Notes under the pieces: model-generated
Databases searched by the model: none
What the model was told of the DNA's origin: nothing
What the model saw: only the letters and a program-made list of their open reading frames with translations
Part shown: positions 1-10,970 of the stretch, piece by piece
How positions within the stretch are numbered: position 1 is the first letter of the stretch
Layout of the letters: each line of letters starts with the position of its first letter
Origin: Rugalucina vietnamica
Lineage: Eukaryota > Mollusca > Bivalvia > Lucinida > Lucinidae
Direction: 5' to 3'
NCBI GenBank assembly: GCA_964017185.1
Contig: OZ024874.1
Location: 31,968,721-32,032,720, forward strand
DNA length: 64,000 nt
Program-made: the position numbers and the translations under genes

Positions 1-144
1 TTGTTTGGACTCATAATTCAGCTACACGTCTTTACACAAACACGAGGGGTGGTCCGGTAAATCGTGTACTTTGTTGATATTTTCATTATTTGACGCCCTA
101 TTGCCATTAAACTTTTCAAATACCTTCAAATACCTTCCGCAATT

Positions 145-735
145 CAAAGGCCTAGGGAATTTAAGGCCTGATTTCGGCCTTATGTGTTGATAAAAAACTG
201 ATTTTTGGAATTTTGAGGAAAAACGTTTTGCAAAATGCAGGAATAGGTCCCTGCTTATAAATTCTAGCACAACTATCACATTCAAATTACACATGTTGCC
301 ATGGCAACACTTCGAAAAGCATAGAAATAGCACTTTTTGCAATTTTGGGTCTATTTTTCACCATTAAACATCATTTTCAACTACCGGCCCACGTGACGAA
401 CAATTTCTTATTGTGAAATAATTATGAAGTATCATCCAGAGATATTGTATGCTAAGTATCATTTTGTTCGGAGTGTGGGCTGGCACTTAAAAATTAAAAA
501 ATGTGTTCAGAAATGGTCAAAAATAGACCAAAAAGTGCAGAAAGTGCTTTATCTATGTTTCTTCTGGGTGTTGCCATGGCAACTCTTGTAGGATAAATGA
601 AGGGCTTGTTTTTGTTTTTAATAGAGGAGACATATGGCTGTTTTAAAGAACAGTTTTCTCGCCTAAATTCAAAAATTTATTTTTTAGCAAAATCTGAGGC
701 CAAAATCAGGCGTTAAATGCCCTAGTCCTTTAGTA
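145..735. repeat. Long diverged inverted repeat (foldback)
   Basis: The arm at about 145-360 recurs in reverse complement at about 515-735, both running from a CTAGGG-type outer block to a GTCTATTTTT inner block, with many mismatches and small gaps. The spacer is about 360-515. Each arm holds a perfect 14-base palindrome GTTGCCATGGCAAC (295-308 and 570-583), which fits the consensus of an RFX-family X-box. I see no clear target duplication, so the outer limits are approximate. It may be a decayed foldback DNA element. The X-box reading is motif matching only. Confidence 0.7.
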
Positions 736-2080
736 AAAAGAGGTGCATAAAAGTATACGTTATGTACAACTTGTAAAATGTGCATGGTTGATTAGGTCAG
801 CGTATGCGAACCAGGCGCAACCCAAACAAACACATTTAAATAATCTTCCGTGTGTTCAATAAAGTAATATTTTTCAGCCATTACAGTATTTTAGCGCCAA
901 AATGAGCTGTCTGCTCATAGCAATATTCTTTAAACATCGCCAGAGAAAATTTCAAACGTAACATATCATCTGTTTCAAAATGTCACACATTTTTAAATGT
1001 TGTCTGTTAAACTTACAACCTTATGAAAATGGCGACGTTAGAGGAAGAGAAAGCGCGACGAACGGCAATCAAGTTCTGTGTGCAGACCGGTATGACCTCA
1101 AATGATTCATTCAAGCATATGATATACAGTGGTATTTTGAGGAGCCTTTTTTAAAATGGCATGGTCGATTTAGACAAGGGTGGACATAAAGTACACAACA
1201 TGGACGGAAACCATTCATGAACGCCCGTAACGTACTTTCCGCAGATGAAGCCGTCGCATCTTGAGTTTAAACGTTTTCAGGGCAGAGAGAGGTTAATGTG
1301 AGCAATTCAACAGGTCATTACATAGTCTATGGTTCAGTGGCATGTTTCAAAAATTGGTACACCATCGCTTGTGTATCGCACACAACGGAGCGTACCTCTA
1401 TAAAGAGTAAACGGTAAGCACATGTAGTACATGAAGTTGACGCATACCAGTAGACGACGTCGTCAACGTGCGCCGGGTCTGCATGACTTGCAGTTTTGTA
1501 TTGTGCACTGAGATTTTATTCTTAGGTGTATTTTTCTAAAATTTTGTATGCATACCCAGAACATGTGTACGTAATATACTTTTAAATTGGAAGCCTGTGC
1601 ATTGAATAGTTTTTACACAGCAATCACAGTCCACGATTTACTGGGCCACCCTTCGTATGGTTTTACTTTCCCAAGCGACTTTGATGCTCTTCCTGCACTA
1701 GCACATACAGTATAAATACAACTACAAGTACCACTGACTTGTTTTGAGAATCTCATTTTTACATACCTATGAAAATAATATGCTTTCTTCGCATGCTTTC
1801 ATAATGGTATACTGTGTATGAAACTTCAATTCGCATCGACGGAATATTTCCATCGGTGTTGCGTTAGACTTCTCCTCACGGCAGTGGAGCGAGGTCACGA
1901 AGTACATCAGAGTGCAGATTAGCCAGCTGATCTATGTATGAAATTCATTCTACCATAATTTTATGCGTTATGGAATATAAGAAACAACAAAATTAATCAT
2001 TGTTTCCTTGTGAATTAATTCTAACATACATGTATGTTTAGTTTGATTTCATAATGTATTTTTTCTTCTAGACTACAGTT
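736..2080. other. No recognised feature
   Basis: This is AT-rich sequence with short frames only. I see no coding similarity, RNA gene or clear repeat, apart from the poly-pyrimidine run ending in TAG just before the membrane-protein pseudogene, which could be a relic splice acceptor. Confidence 0.4.
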
Positions 2081-2133
2081 GTAATGAGGTCACCAAGCAC
2101 AAGCAAGAATGTGCTTGAACAAAGTGAAGGTGT

Positions 2134-4048
2134 ATGTGTATAGAAGTAACTAGACATTCCGAGGAAGAATTTTCGAAGACAGTGCTGAAAAATAAGTATG
2201 AATTCGTTTACCTCAACCTTGTATTCAATGACGTGAACGTTAGTGAAGGTAAAGCAGTCATTTCCCACACAAAATGGATTTGGACATTCCGTGGAGAAAA
2301 TGGGGACAGCGAGCTCCTTTTGCTACCCATAGATTTTGGATACTTGTCTTTTGGTCTGCTATGGTCTCACACTCTGGTCAAACCATTGGACATCCACATC
2401 CAGTTGAAAAACAATTCACATTGTGGAAACCATATCGTGGGTGTTAGCGCTGATCAAATAATTGAGCCGCCTCATGGGAAAAACAACAATATGCATATGC
2501 GAAAACAAAGACGCAGATCAGCTTCGCGGTAACCGCGAAGCTGATCAGCGCCTTTGTTTTCGCTACTCTGATAGTACAATTCCTCTTCTACTAAAATCTG
2601 GAATTTCAAGCTTCTAGCTCTTTTCCGTGCTTGTACAGGCCGGTTTGTGTCGGACCTGTTCGGAAACCACAATATTGGTTTTCCCACGAGGCGGCTCAAT
2701 TTGGTGACACGCTTGGAAACACCAGAATATTACGATTAACAATCATAGTGTGTCCAGTGTGTTTAACAGTTGCTAGAATAGGTCTAGATTATTTATATAA
2801 CGATGATCTAATGAAAGCCGCTGTACATAAAGGCGCCCTTCTTGGATTCAGTGCAATGCTTCTCGGCTGTGATGCAAGCGCTAATCATTTCTTAAAGTTT
2901 TTCGGAAGTCCATGCGTAGCACTGCCATTGTTCGCACTGTTCGGATGTACCTTAATTGTAGTGCCGAGGTCTTTAGAAACAGTTCTCGAAGAAGGACTTA
3001 TTGAGTTCAAAGGAAAAGCATCGTATCTAATGACTTTGAGTGTAGAAAATAAAGCAAAACTTGCAGGAGTCAGGATGACTAATACAAGCGGATATAAACG
3101 ACTGCATTTGACTTTACTTTCACAGTGTTTGATGTTGCTGAATAGGTCATACTGGAAACAGACTTTCAAACTTTTCATTACACGATTTACGATGGGTGTG
3201 TATCCCACCCTAAGTACACTAACACGCAAGCTTTGCTGTGTCAGGATATTGGGGATTTTAGTGCTCACAGTCTATATTGTATTTTGTGTAATCGAGCTAG
3301 TGTTGTCGTCGATTTACTATGCCTTTCCGTGTTTCAGTTGCGTCTTTATTTTTATCAAGGCATATTTCAAACTGACGACGAAAATCGTTTCGGAGAGGAC
3401 AGATTTGAACCCGAGAGTATCACTCATACCAAATATACTTGTAATATGTATCCTTTTCTTCTCTTGGTATATGTACTGTATTATCTTCTTCGTCTCATTT
3501 TGGTTCTTGACCAAGATCGTCACCGTTACATTTACCGGTGTGATCGCTTACCCGAAATTGTCCTATAGTTTTTATGACAATATACTATATAAGTGAAAGT
3601 TTCAGAAAACATACCAATACCTTCTTTCTGTGAGTATTAAAGCATGCAAGAAAGTCAACGAGGACTTGGGGAGCACTCAGGCAGTATCTCTTCTTTACGA
3701 AAATGGAATCAATCAGAATTTATGGAACTTAATCATAAAACGTCATCGACCGAAGGGATTCAAGTGGCGTATACACTCTTTCAATTATTTGTGATAATTT
3801 TCGTCGTCAGCGTTTCATTAGAACTGCTGTTCAGATTTGATAAATTCCGAGACCTATCTTTATTGATACATGTCTTTACGGCGTTATTTATCTGTGCAAT
3901 GCCGAAAATTATTCAGTCGATGTGTACTGCCGATCACAGCAAGCGAGGACAGAAACAGAAACTTATTTCGGACATAAAGGAAACGATTAACGATTATTTG
4001 GACGGCGAAACTGAAACAGATTTCAATGTCTTTCAGTTTACAGATTAG
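2134..4048 (+). pseudogene. Multi-pass membrane protein, single-exon, disrupted (family not recognised)
   Basis: Four collinear open pieces read as one protein of roughly 560 residues: 2134-2463, 2700-3593, 3597-3791 and about 3776-4048. The second piece has at least six hydrophobic spans, starting with ILRLTIIVCPVCLTV and ending with SWYMYCIIFFVSFWFL. The fourth has two more (FQLFVIIFVVSV and LLIHVFTALFI), then a charged tail ending DFNVFQFTD. Between piece 2 and piece 3 only one in-frame TGA (3594-3596) intervenes, and piece 3 (KACKKVNEDLGSTQAVSLLY...) has clear coding character. A frameshift separates pieces 3 and 4 near 3780. A MITE sits between pieces 1 and 2, and removing it with one target copy still leaves the frame one base off. 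An upstream frame from 2084 (MRSPSTSKNVLEQSEG) may be the true start, joined by another frameshift near 2130. I do not recognise the family. An inactivated gene or an error-rich assembly are both possible. Confidence 0.65.
2464..2697. mobile_element. 234-bp MITE, copy 1 (in pseudogene reading frame)
   Basis: The terminal inverted repeats are GAGCCGCCTCATGGGAAAA and its near-perfect complement at the right end. AATT is duplicated at both sides (2460-2463 and 2698-2701). The interior has a strong palindrome around AGCTTCGCGGTAACCGCGAAGCT flanked by GCGAAAACAAAG and CTTTGTTTTCGC. Full copies of the same length lie at 16069 and 27632, and a shorter one at 24926. No coding capacity, so it is non-autonomous. 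The 4-bp AT-only duplication is supported by AATT here and ATAT at 27632. Confidence 0.88.
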
Positions 4049-4077
4049 AGGCATATCAAATCGTGCAAATGCCGCTG

Positions 4078-4148
4078 TCGTATCATCACACCGTTCATCC
4101 AGATAAAACAAACGCGGAAAGGTCTGCTAAACGCGGATGTAAACAATA
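4078..4148 (+). repeat. About 65-bp repeat, inverted copy at 10.4 kb
   Basis: The block TCACACCGTTCATCCAGATA followed by a GCGGAAAGGTCTGCTAAACGC core recurs almost identically in reverse complement at 10390-10462. It begins about 30 bp after the membrane pseudogene's stop codon. Nature unknown. Confidence 0.7.
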
Positions 4149-4385
4149 GTATTTTAGACGGCGAGAAAAAAGAGTGAGTATTTATTATCTTTAATTATAT
4201 CGACCGAGTTGATTTTTGTTTGACATACAGTGAAAAAGTACATCACTTTGAAAATGTTTGCCCAAAATCCTGCCTCACAAATTATATTAGTTTGAGAAAT
4301 ATAGGCTTCTAAATCTGTCTTGGCTGCACGAAAAGCGAAAAGTCTTGGTAGGAATGTCTGTAAATCATTATTAAAACACGAAAAT

Positions 4386-4711
4386 ATGGCCAAATTGGTG
4401 TTTTTCGGAGGATCGGGGATCGCTTCAAGTGTTGCCTTTACGAGAACTCTCGCAAAATTCTAGAAAGAGAATAAGAACTTTTTGAAAGTGAGTACTATCA
4501 TTTAATATGGTGCAACATACCACGGTTCAAATTCTCAAGCAGGTGAAACAAACTCGGACCATTCGCTACAACCGACACGGATGATGAAAACCAAATTCTG
4601 ATCTTCTGGCTGCAGTCATTGTTAAAACCAACTTTAAATGGTATAGAGTCCATAGATGATTGGTTGAATACCAATTATGGCGTGATAAAACCACAAGGAA
4701 CGTGCCGATGA
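4386..4711 (+). pseudogene. Open stretches with coding character, unrecognised
   Basis: A frame from ATG 4386 gives MAKLVFFGGSGIASSVAF and stops after about 24 codons. A second frame, 4547-4711, gives a soluble-looking segment (DENQILIFWLQSLLKP, then SIDDWLNTNYGVI) ending in TGA. Its composition resembles real protein more than the surrounding AT-rich DNA does. It lies about 0.5 kb downstream of the membrane pseudogene and could be a decayed continuation or separate relic. I recognise no family. Confidence 0.25.
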
Positions 4712-4762
4712 GCACTTTCACTACGCTTTGGCCACGGCATTAGGTTTATATGTTTATATGTT

Positions 4763-4818
4763 TTATAAAGCAGCTACATGTTAACCGAGAAGCTGTCCGT
4801 GCCTTTGTTTTCGCTCTT
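4763..4818. mobile_element. Fragment of the 234-bp MITE
   Basis: The piece ACCGAGAAGCTGTCCGTGCCTT followed by TGTTTTCGCT matches the central hairpin arm of the MITE at 2464. Terminal repeats are absent. Confidence 0.6.
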
Positions 4819-5094
4819 TAAATTTGACAAATTAAAAGCCTTAGCATGCAGTTTGAAAGTGTCAGATAAGGGTGGTCGGGTGGGAATATGGGCCCCGCCC
4901 ATTGGGGCCTAAAGAAATAGATGGGCTGCTTGTGCCTCCAGTCAAAGCTTGTACGATGCTGACTAGTTAACCGCTCAGGTCTGAGCCTGCCCAGGAAAAG
5001 TGGTTTCAAGTCGAACCATCCGCACATATAAGCCCTTTTGGCTTTGTTGGATGGTTATATTTGAAGCACTTGTTGGGTGTCATGACATCCTCAT

Positions 5095-5185
5095 TTTGGT
5101 TAAGAGTCTCATAAAGTGGAGGTAACGTCCCGATATGACCTTAGCTGTTGACTGGGACGTAAAGCATCAATTCAAACAAAACAAA
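5095..5185 (+). repeat. SINE-like tail fragment
   Basis: An AGTGGAGGTAACGTCCCGAT block is followed by ATGACCTTAGCTGTTGACTG, GGACGTAAAGCATC and a CAAACAAAA tail. Related segments occur at 28385, 38150, 44690, 57915, 62145 (reverse) and 62548, so this is an interspersed family. Around it (4820-5500) I see nothing else. Confidence 0.65.
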
Positions 5186-5501
5186 GCTTCGCCATTCTTA
5201 TTCAAACACCAACTCTACTACGAATGTCTGTAGATTATTACATGCAAAACATACGGTGTATGGATGCATTTCTTTCATGAAGATAAGGCCAAGAATACTG
5301 ATATTTGTCAGATTGTTTTTCTCACTCTTAAGTGTGGTGAAGTGGAAGACTAAATATGAAAGGCCCTCTGTGAAAAATGACTTGAAAACAAATTATGAAT
5401 ACCAAAGCACATAGATTACGTAGATTTAAGAAGAGCAGTTATTTGTGATGAAAAAAATGTGTACAAAGAATTGGTAATCATGCCTCTGGAAGCCTTTTGG
5501 T

Positions 5502-8145
5502 GTGAAAATAATGGCTGACCGTCCCTATACGACATTGGCTGTTGATCCTATACGTAATGAAAGGTGGGCAGAACACTTCAATAGTGTGCTTAATCGAGCA
5601 TCAAGCATCAATCAGGATGCAATCGACAGACTTCCACAGATAGAGTGCAATGTTCTGTTAGATGAATTTCCTACCGTTACGGAAACAAGAAAAGCAGTTC
5701 AACAACTATCATCTGGCAAAGCCCCAGGTGCAGATGCAATTCCTGCCGAAGTTTACAAGGCTGGGGGGCTACCCATGGCAGAGAAACTGACAGTTGTTTC
5801 ACTGTATGTGGAGGAAGGAGGCTATCCCACAAGAATTTAAGGATGCATCCATAATCCACCTATACAAGCGGAAAGGAAATCCTCAAGTCTGTGACAATCA
5901 CAGAGGCATCTCCCTCCTATCAATTGCTGGGAAGATACTTGCAAAAATTCTGTTGAATCGTCTGAATGCTCATCTTGATCAGACGGGACTTATCCCAGAA
6001 AGTCAATGTGGATTCAGAAAAGACAGAGGGACAATAGACATGATCTTCACAGCAAGACAGCTTCAGGAGAAATGCCAAGAACAGAATGTAGATCTATACA
6101 TGACGTTTGTTGACCTCACCAAAGCTTTTGACACTGTTAGTCGTGATGGACTCTGGAAAATCATGGCCAAGTTTGGCTGTCCACCCAGATTCATAGCTAT
6201 GGTGCGGCAGTTTCATGATGGCATGCAGGCACGTGTGCAGAATGATGGAGAGTTCTCTGAACCATTTGAAGTAACAAATGGGGTCAAACAAGGCTGTGTT
6301 CTGGCACCAACACTGTTCAGCATGATGTTTTCTGCCATGCTTATGGATGCTTTTCAGGACAGTGACACTGGTTTTCCAATCAAGTACCGTTTTGATGGCA
6401 ACATATTCAACCTCAGAAGGTTGCAAGCCAAAACTAAGGTCCAGACTGATGTGCTAGATGAGCTCCTCTATGCAGATGATATGGATAAGAATGCCAACAC
6501 AGAGGCAAAAATGCAAAGAGCCATGGATCAAGTCTCACAGTCATGTGATAACTATGATCTCACAATCAGCACAAAAAAGACAGAGGTTGTACACCAACCA
6601 GCCCCCGGAAAACCATATAATGAACCAACCATCACTGTGAATGGGCAAAAACTGAAAGTTGTTGACAAGTTCACCTACCTGGGAAGCACTCTCTCCAGAG
6701 CAGTGCATATTGATGACAAGTTGGCTTCTTTAAAAAGAAACCAATGAAAGGGTCAGCAGCCGTTTGTTTTAAGAGATTCCGTTTGATCTAGATTTCAGTG
6801 TTGTTGATTCTCTGGTTTGTCATTAATTTCGATTCTCATACGTTTCAGTTTCGTTTCTTATACATGAATGTCGTTTCTTGTTATGAACGCTTGACCAGTG
6901 TGTGTATCTGTCACTCAAGGCATTGACCAAAATTTCTGATGTTATGGAACCAAAGCCAGTACTAAAGGGAACACGATTACAATCAATATGCCGATGTGTA
7001 GAAAACCATTTTGCAGTGCAGTCAATTTGTGACAGAGTTCTGAATTTTGACCTGCAGCCTCACTACCAGAAACAGACCCATGGGACCGATGTGATGGACT
7101 AAAAGTCAGCCATATAGAGTTCCTATAATTTCTGTACCCCTCGTCAGGGTATCTACGATCTAAACCTAGATGCGCTATGATAAGCAGTCACCACGATCGA
7201 GACTGCTTGCTAGATTTTACCGCTATTTGACGGGGAGTGTCAAAAATGGATAAATTTAATTGATTGCGGTTAACTGTCTAATCAGTATAGACGGGTTCAC
7301 TAGTTTTTATTAAGCGCTTTATGTGACAAAACGCGTAATTGAGAGAGAGCAGTCGATCATGGGTAGAATTTTCTTCATATTCAAAGTAAACACTGTGGAA
7401 AAGGTCCTGAGGGACCTTTTCCAATGAGATCACTGCCAGAATTGCAAAAGCTAGTGTGGCATTCGGAAGACTCCGTGCAAATGTCTGGGAGCGAAATGGA
7501 ATCAAGCTTGACACCAAGCTGAAAGTCTACAAGGCTGTGGTACTGCCAACCCTCTTGTATGCATGTGAGACCTGGACAGTATACCAACGCCATGCAAAGA
7601 GACTTAACCATTTCCACTTAAGCTGTTTGAGAAAGTTGTTAAAAATCAAGTGGCAGGACAAGATTCCAGACACAGAGGTCCTGAGGAAAGCAGGGATGCA
7701 AAGCATGCATACAGTCTTAAAGCTAGCACAGCTAAGATGGACTGGCCATGTTATAAGAATGCCTGATGCGCGACTTCCAAAGAAAGTTTTCTATGGAGAA
7801 CTACAGGAGGGAAAGCGCTCTCAAGGTGGCCAGAAGAAACGCTACAAAGACACCCTCAAAGCCTCTCTGAAGGATTTCGAAATACCAATGGGGTCCTGGG
7901 AACAGACTGCACAGAAGCGATCAAAGTGGCGAGGTCTCATCAACAAAGGAGCAGCTCTCTATGAAAAGAAGTGAATCTGTGAAGCTGAAAGAAAGCGAAG
8001 AGAGCGCAAAGCCAAAACAAATGTGCCACCAGCAGACTCTATGACATTGACTTGCTCTACTTGCAACCGACAGTTTAGAGCCAGAATTGGCCTAGTCAGC
8101 CATCAAAGAACTCACCAACACACATCAGCACTATTCAAGAAATAA
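5502..8145 (+). pseudogene. Non-LTR retrotransposon reverse transcriptase, broken
   Basis: The translation covers the reverse transcriptase and C-terminal region of a LINE polyprotein. Landmarks in order: SSGKAPGADAIPAEVYK (about 5712), FVDLTKAFDTV with the first catalytic Asp (about 6106), GVKQGCVLAPTLF (about 6280) and LLYADDM with the YADD box (about 6463). Then follow the thumb region (YLGSTLSRAVHIDD; LPTLLYACETW; LNHFHLSCLRKLLKIKWQD) and a C-terminal C2H2 finger (CSTCNRQFRARIGLVSHQRTH, ends 8145). Lesions: a one-base frameshift near 5790, a 0.7-kb insertion at about 6721-7422 and a TGA at 7972-7974 before the finger. The endonuclease half is missing upstream. The family matches proteins often mislabelled 'craniofacial development protein 2-like' in databases. 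I do not assign a clade. Confidence 0.92.
6721..7422. mobile_element. About 0.7-kb insertion splitting the LINE
   Basis: LINE coding stops after VHIDD near 6720 and resumes at about 7423 (EITARIAKASVAF). The intervening DNA has no coding similarity. Near its right end is a perfect hairpin GGAAAAGGTCC-TGA-GGACCTTTTCC-type palindrome (about 7396-7421). I could not find convincing terminal repeats; ATGA beside both junctions is a possible short target duplication. The element type is unknown. Confidence 0.6.
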
Positions 8146-8284
8146 TGATGGTCTTTCTCATTAGTGAGAGACGAACTATCAATGACAGAACAAAACTTAT
8201 AGCAACGTGGCATCTCCTGATTCAGCGAGGCCGGGGGTGTGGGTGGCGCGAACCAGGCAGGTTCAAGATTATTTCAGCTCATAT

Positions 8285-8482
8285 GAAGGTACAAGTAGGC
8301 AAAGATCAGGAAAATGCGCAATCAGAAAGAGATTCCCACTCCAAAAAACAAGTCGGGAAAAAAACTAAAAAACAAACAAGCAGGTACTTATACCATGAAA
8401 ACATATCGTAAGTCGAATGAGCAGCTATTTTCCCAATAGGTGGCCACTCAGTTACCCAAACTTAACTAAAAATTTGAAAACA
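8285..8482 (+). repeat. About 190-bp interspersed repeat, copy 1
   Basis: It runs from AAGGTACAAGTAGGCAAAGA through TCCCACTCCAAAAAAC to GGCCACTCAGTTACC and AACTAAAAATTTGAAAAC. Copies occur at 49638-49825 (same strand) and 18160-18350 (opposite strand). No obvious terminal repeats or coding capacity. Confidence 0.8.
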
Positions 8483-8529
8483 CACATAAGGTGCAAACAG
8501 CACAAAAATTTCAGCTCATATGAAACTGA

Positions 8530-8718
8530 CAAATCAGTAGATTGTGCGAAAACGGGAGAACCTCGAGAAAAACCACCTGGCACACCCGCAGTCAGAACTT
8601 GGCTTGTCTCACATGTGCCCCGTATGGGTCTCGAACGAATACAACGGTGAGATGATCGAATGATTAAGCGGTAATGAAATATCAGCGCTCTTAACAACTT
8701 GGCCACGGGGGCCGCCTA
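8530..8718 (-). mobile_element. tRNA-derived SINE
   Basis: On the minus strand it begins CCCCCGTGGCCAAGTTGTTA (A-box region), then GTTCGAGACCC (B-box). It continues into a body with GGTTTTTCTCGAGGTTCTCC, typical of tRNA-Ser/Leu-headed SINEs. The cloverleaf is not intact, so this is not a tRNA gene. Confidence 0.6.
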
Positions 8719-8959
8719 GAGATTTATTCAAACGATGTCCAGTTTGCAATGATTGCAAATATTTCATGCATAACAATAGAAAACTGAAAAATACGTGTAA
8801 AGAAGTACAAATCCTTTGACCGTGATTTTTGACCTCACGGGATGAAGTTTTGTAAAAACCATAAAATTTTCAGACATGTTTTCCAGTGCCACGTGAAGCA
8901 AATTGTCATATATTGTTAGGAGTATGACGGGCAGTGTCAAAGTATTTGCACTATACAAA

Positions 8960-8989
8960 CTTACTTACTTATTTACTTACTTACTTACT
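8960..8989. repeat. (ACTT)n microsatellite
   Basis: This is a short imperfect run of ACTT units. A much longer array of the same tetranucleotide is at 12685-12869. Confidence 0.85.
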
Positions 8990-9183
8990 GGAGATAGACG
9001 ACAAGCTAGTCATTTCTACTTACCTAAGCAATTCTGCTTCTTAGACGCCGACTGTCTAGTGGTGGGGGAAAGCCAGGGCATTTCTCGACGTTCGGTGAAA
9101 CCACCGCGACCGGAAGGTGACATTGGTACATACCGATGCGGGAACCATTGATAGTTTTTTCAATATTTGATAATTTTTACTTG

Positions 9184-9276
9184 CGTCGCCAGTGGGATTC
9201 GAACCTACACGGCAGAGGTACCTAGCTAGTCAGAAGCCAAACGCGCTACCGACTGAGCTATCCGGGCGCCCCTTAC
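9184..9276 (-). mobile_element. tRNA-derived SINE head
   Basis: The minus strand reads GCCCGGATAGCTCAGTCGGT (A-box) and later GTAGGTTCGAATCCCAC (B-box), about 60 bases apart. The anticodon arm and acceptor ends do not pair as a functional tRNA, so I call a SINE head or tRNA pseudogene rather than a tRNA gene. Confidence 0.55.
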
Positions 9277-9289
9277 ATCAAATATTCCA

Positions 9290-10389
9290 CAAATGGGCTT
9301 TTTAAAGTTCCATCAAAGTTCTTCCGTGTTTATGGGCTGGGAGACTGGTCATAAAAGTAACACCGACAGGTTCACCAGTTCCTTAGGAAAGCTTTTGTCT
9401 GTTGAATAGATAGAACGCGGATTTCGCATATTAGCTCATTTCAAAACGGAGTTTGGTACCTGGGATAAAATGACTACCTTCTTGAAAGTTTTTTAAACTA
9501 CAGTAATTCATTTTGGCTCCATGTTGCCAAACCTTAAGGGTCACTGATGAAGCTTAAACAGCAGAAACCGCGGTATGGCCCATCACCATTCTTATTAATA
9601 TGCTCACTGCTCTTAAAGGATCTAAGTTTTTATTTTAAGCGTGTGATGTCTTTGTAGTTCGAAAGCAAAATAAATCATTTTGAGTGAAACGACTTATATG
9701 TCCAATTTCTGTATCTACAAGGGTATGACATGGGCGCAGTTTGATATCATTCGTGTTAGAATGGTTTCAATATATAGTGCAATATGACGTTAAATGTTGC
9801 CATTCCAGGATCCCCCCGAATTCGATAATATATCAAGTGAATAACCAACTATAGAAGCCAACATGATGCATTTATAGCACTTTTACCTTATAAAATCTAG
9901 CATTCTTCATTGTATTTTATTTAAAAAATGTTCTGCCAGTGTTTTGCAGGTTAAAACCAGGTTTTCGAATCCGAGTTTGTTTTACCCAAATTATTTGGAT
10001 CATCCGCGTTGTGTTGTATCAACGTCCGTGGTAAGTTGTACCTTGAAACAATCTAGGCCGATTTTTAAACATGGATTTCGACACACACAAAATCTTTTCC
10101 AGTTTGATGCTTGGTGTAGATATATTCTATAGATGTCGAAAATTAGTTTTGAAGAGATATTTGCACGAAACCAAACACACTATTTCTACAAATATCGAAA
10201 GAATAGGAAAAAAGGCGAAAAATAGTAATTTATGAATTAAAATCGCTTGTATCTATAGTTTACACAAATCTTTTGCTGTGATACTGTACCATTTTCAAGA
10301 TAAACCAGTTCGCATCAGCTCTGCATAAACACAGTTTATATAGGAACAATTTATAGGCTATATGTTGATGTTTTCTTACTTTGTGTATT
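9290..10389. other. No recognised feature
   Basis: This is AT-rich non-coding sequence. I see no gene, RNA or clear repeat until the inverted copy of the 4078 repeat at 10390. Confidence 0.4.
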
Positions 10390-10462
10390 CCTGCGATACA
10401 GTTGTTTATATCCGCGTTTAGCAGACCTTTCCGCGTTTGTTGTATCTGGATGAACGGTGTGA
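10390..10462 (-). repeat. Inverted copy of the 4078-4148 repeat
   Basis: The reverse complement reads TCACACCGTTCATCCAGATA and continues through the same GCGGAAAGG core with only a few differences from the copy at 4078. Confidence 0.7.
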
Positions 10463-10542
10463 TCATTGATATAAACATTCAATGGAAATATATCGGTCTA
10501 TAGCGGTGTATGAATAGATATATGCAAATAGTTGGTGAAAGT

Positions 10543-10805
10543 TAGTGTTGACTAACAAGCAACACTCCTTTTTGGTTGAGCATGCATTCCCACTGACGTG
10601 GGCTAAACTGTCGCTGGGCTCGGCTGTAAGGTACATTTAGTAGCAGCGATAGGATTATGCACCAGTCATTTGTAACCACTGCCTCCCCACCTACGGGGAT
10701 GGGCGGGGACAGCAACTTTTTACAAAATAAAGCCCTGCTATAACCCCCGCACTGTGGGGACATATTGGAGGTAAAAACACTGCTCTTTTTCCCCCACCCC
10801 CGGGG
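10543..10805. repeat. Fragment of the ATGCACCAGTCATTTGTAACC repeat family
   Basis: It contains ATGCACCAGTCATTTGTAAC followed by CCCC/GGGG-rich segments, as at 35280 and 44900, and a TTGGTTGAGCATGCATTCCCA block shared with the palindromes at 13446. It looks like overlapping or nested MITE remnants. Confidence 0.5.
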
Positions 10806-10970
10806 ACATGTAAAAAATTTTGATTGTAGATGTCAAATATTTCATCAACAAAAACATTTACCACTTTTATGTAAATACAATGCCCTGCAACAGATCTTTT
10901 TGCAGTACATCATTTTGTTAAAATTCAGTTGAAGTCTTAATACATGTAAACTGTCTGCATTGATTAATTA

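Noticed and set aside
9184..9276. Functional tRNA gene on the minus strand
   Set aside because: A- and B-box sequences are present, but the anticodon and acceptor stems do not pair and the spacing is wrong. It is a SINE head.
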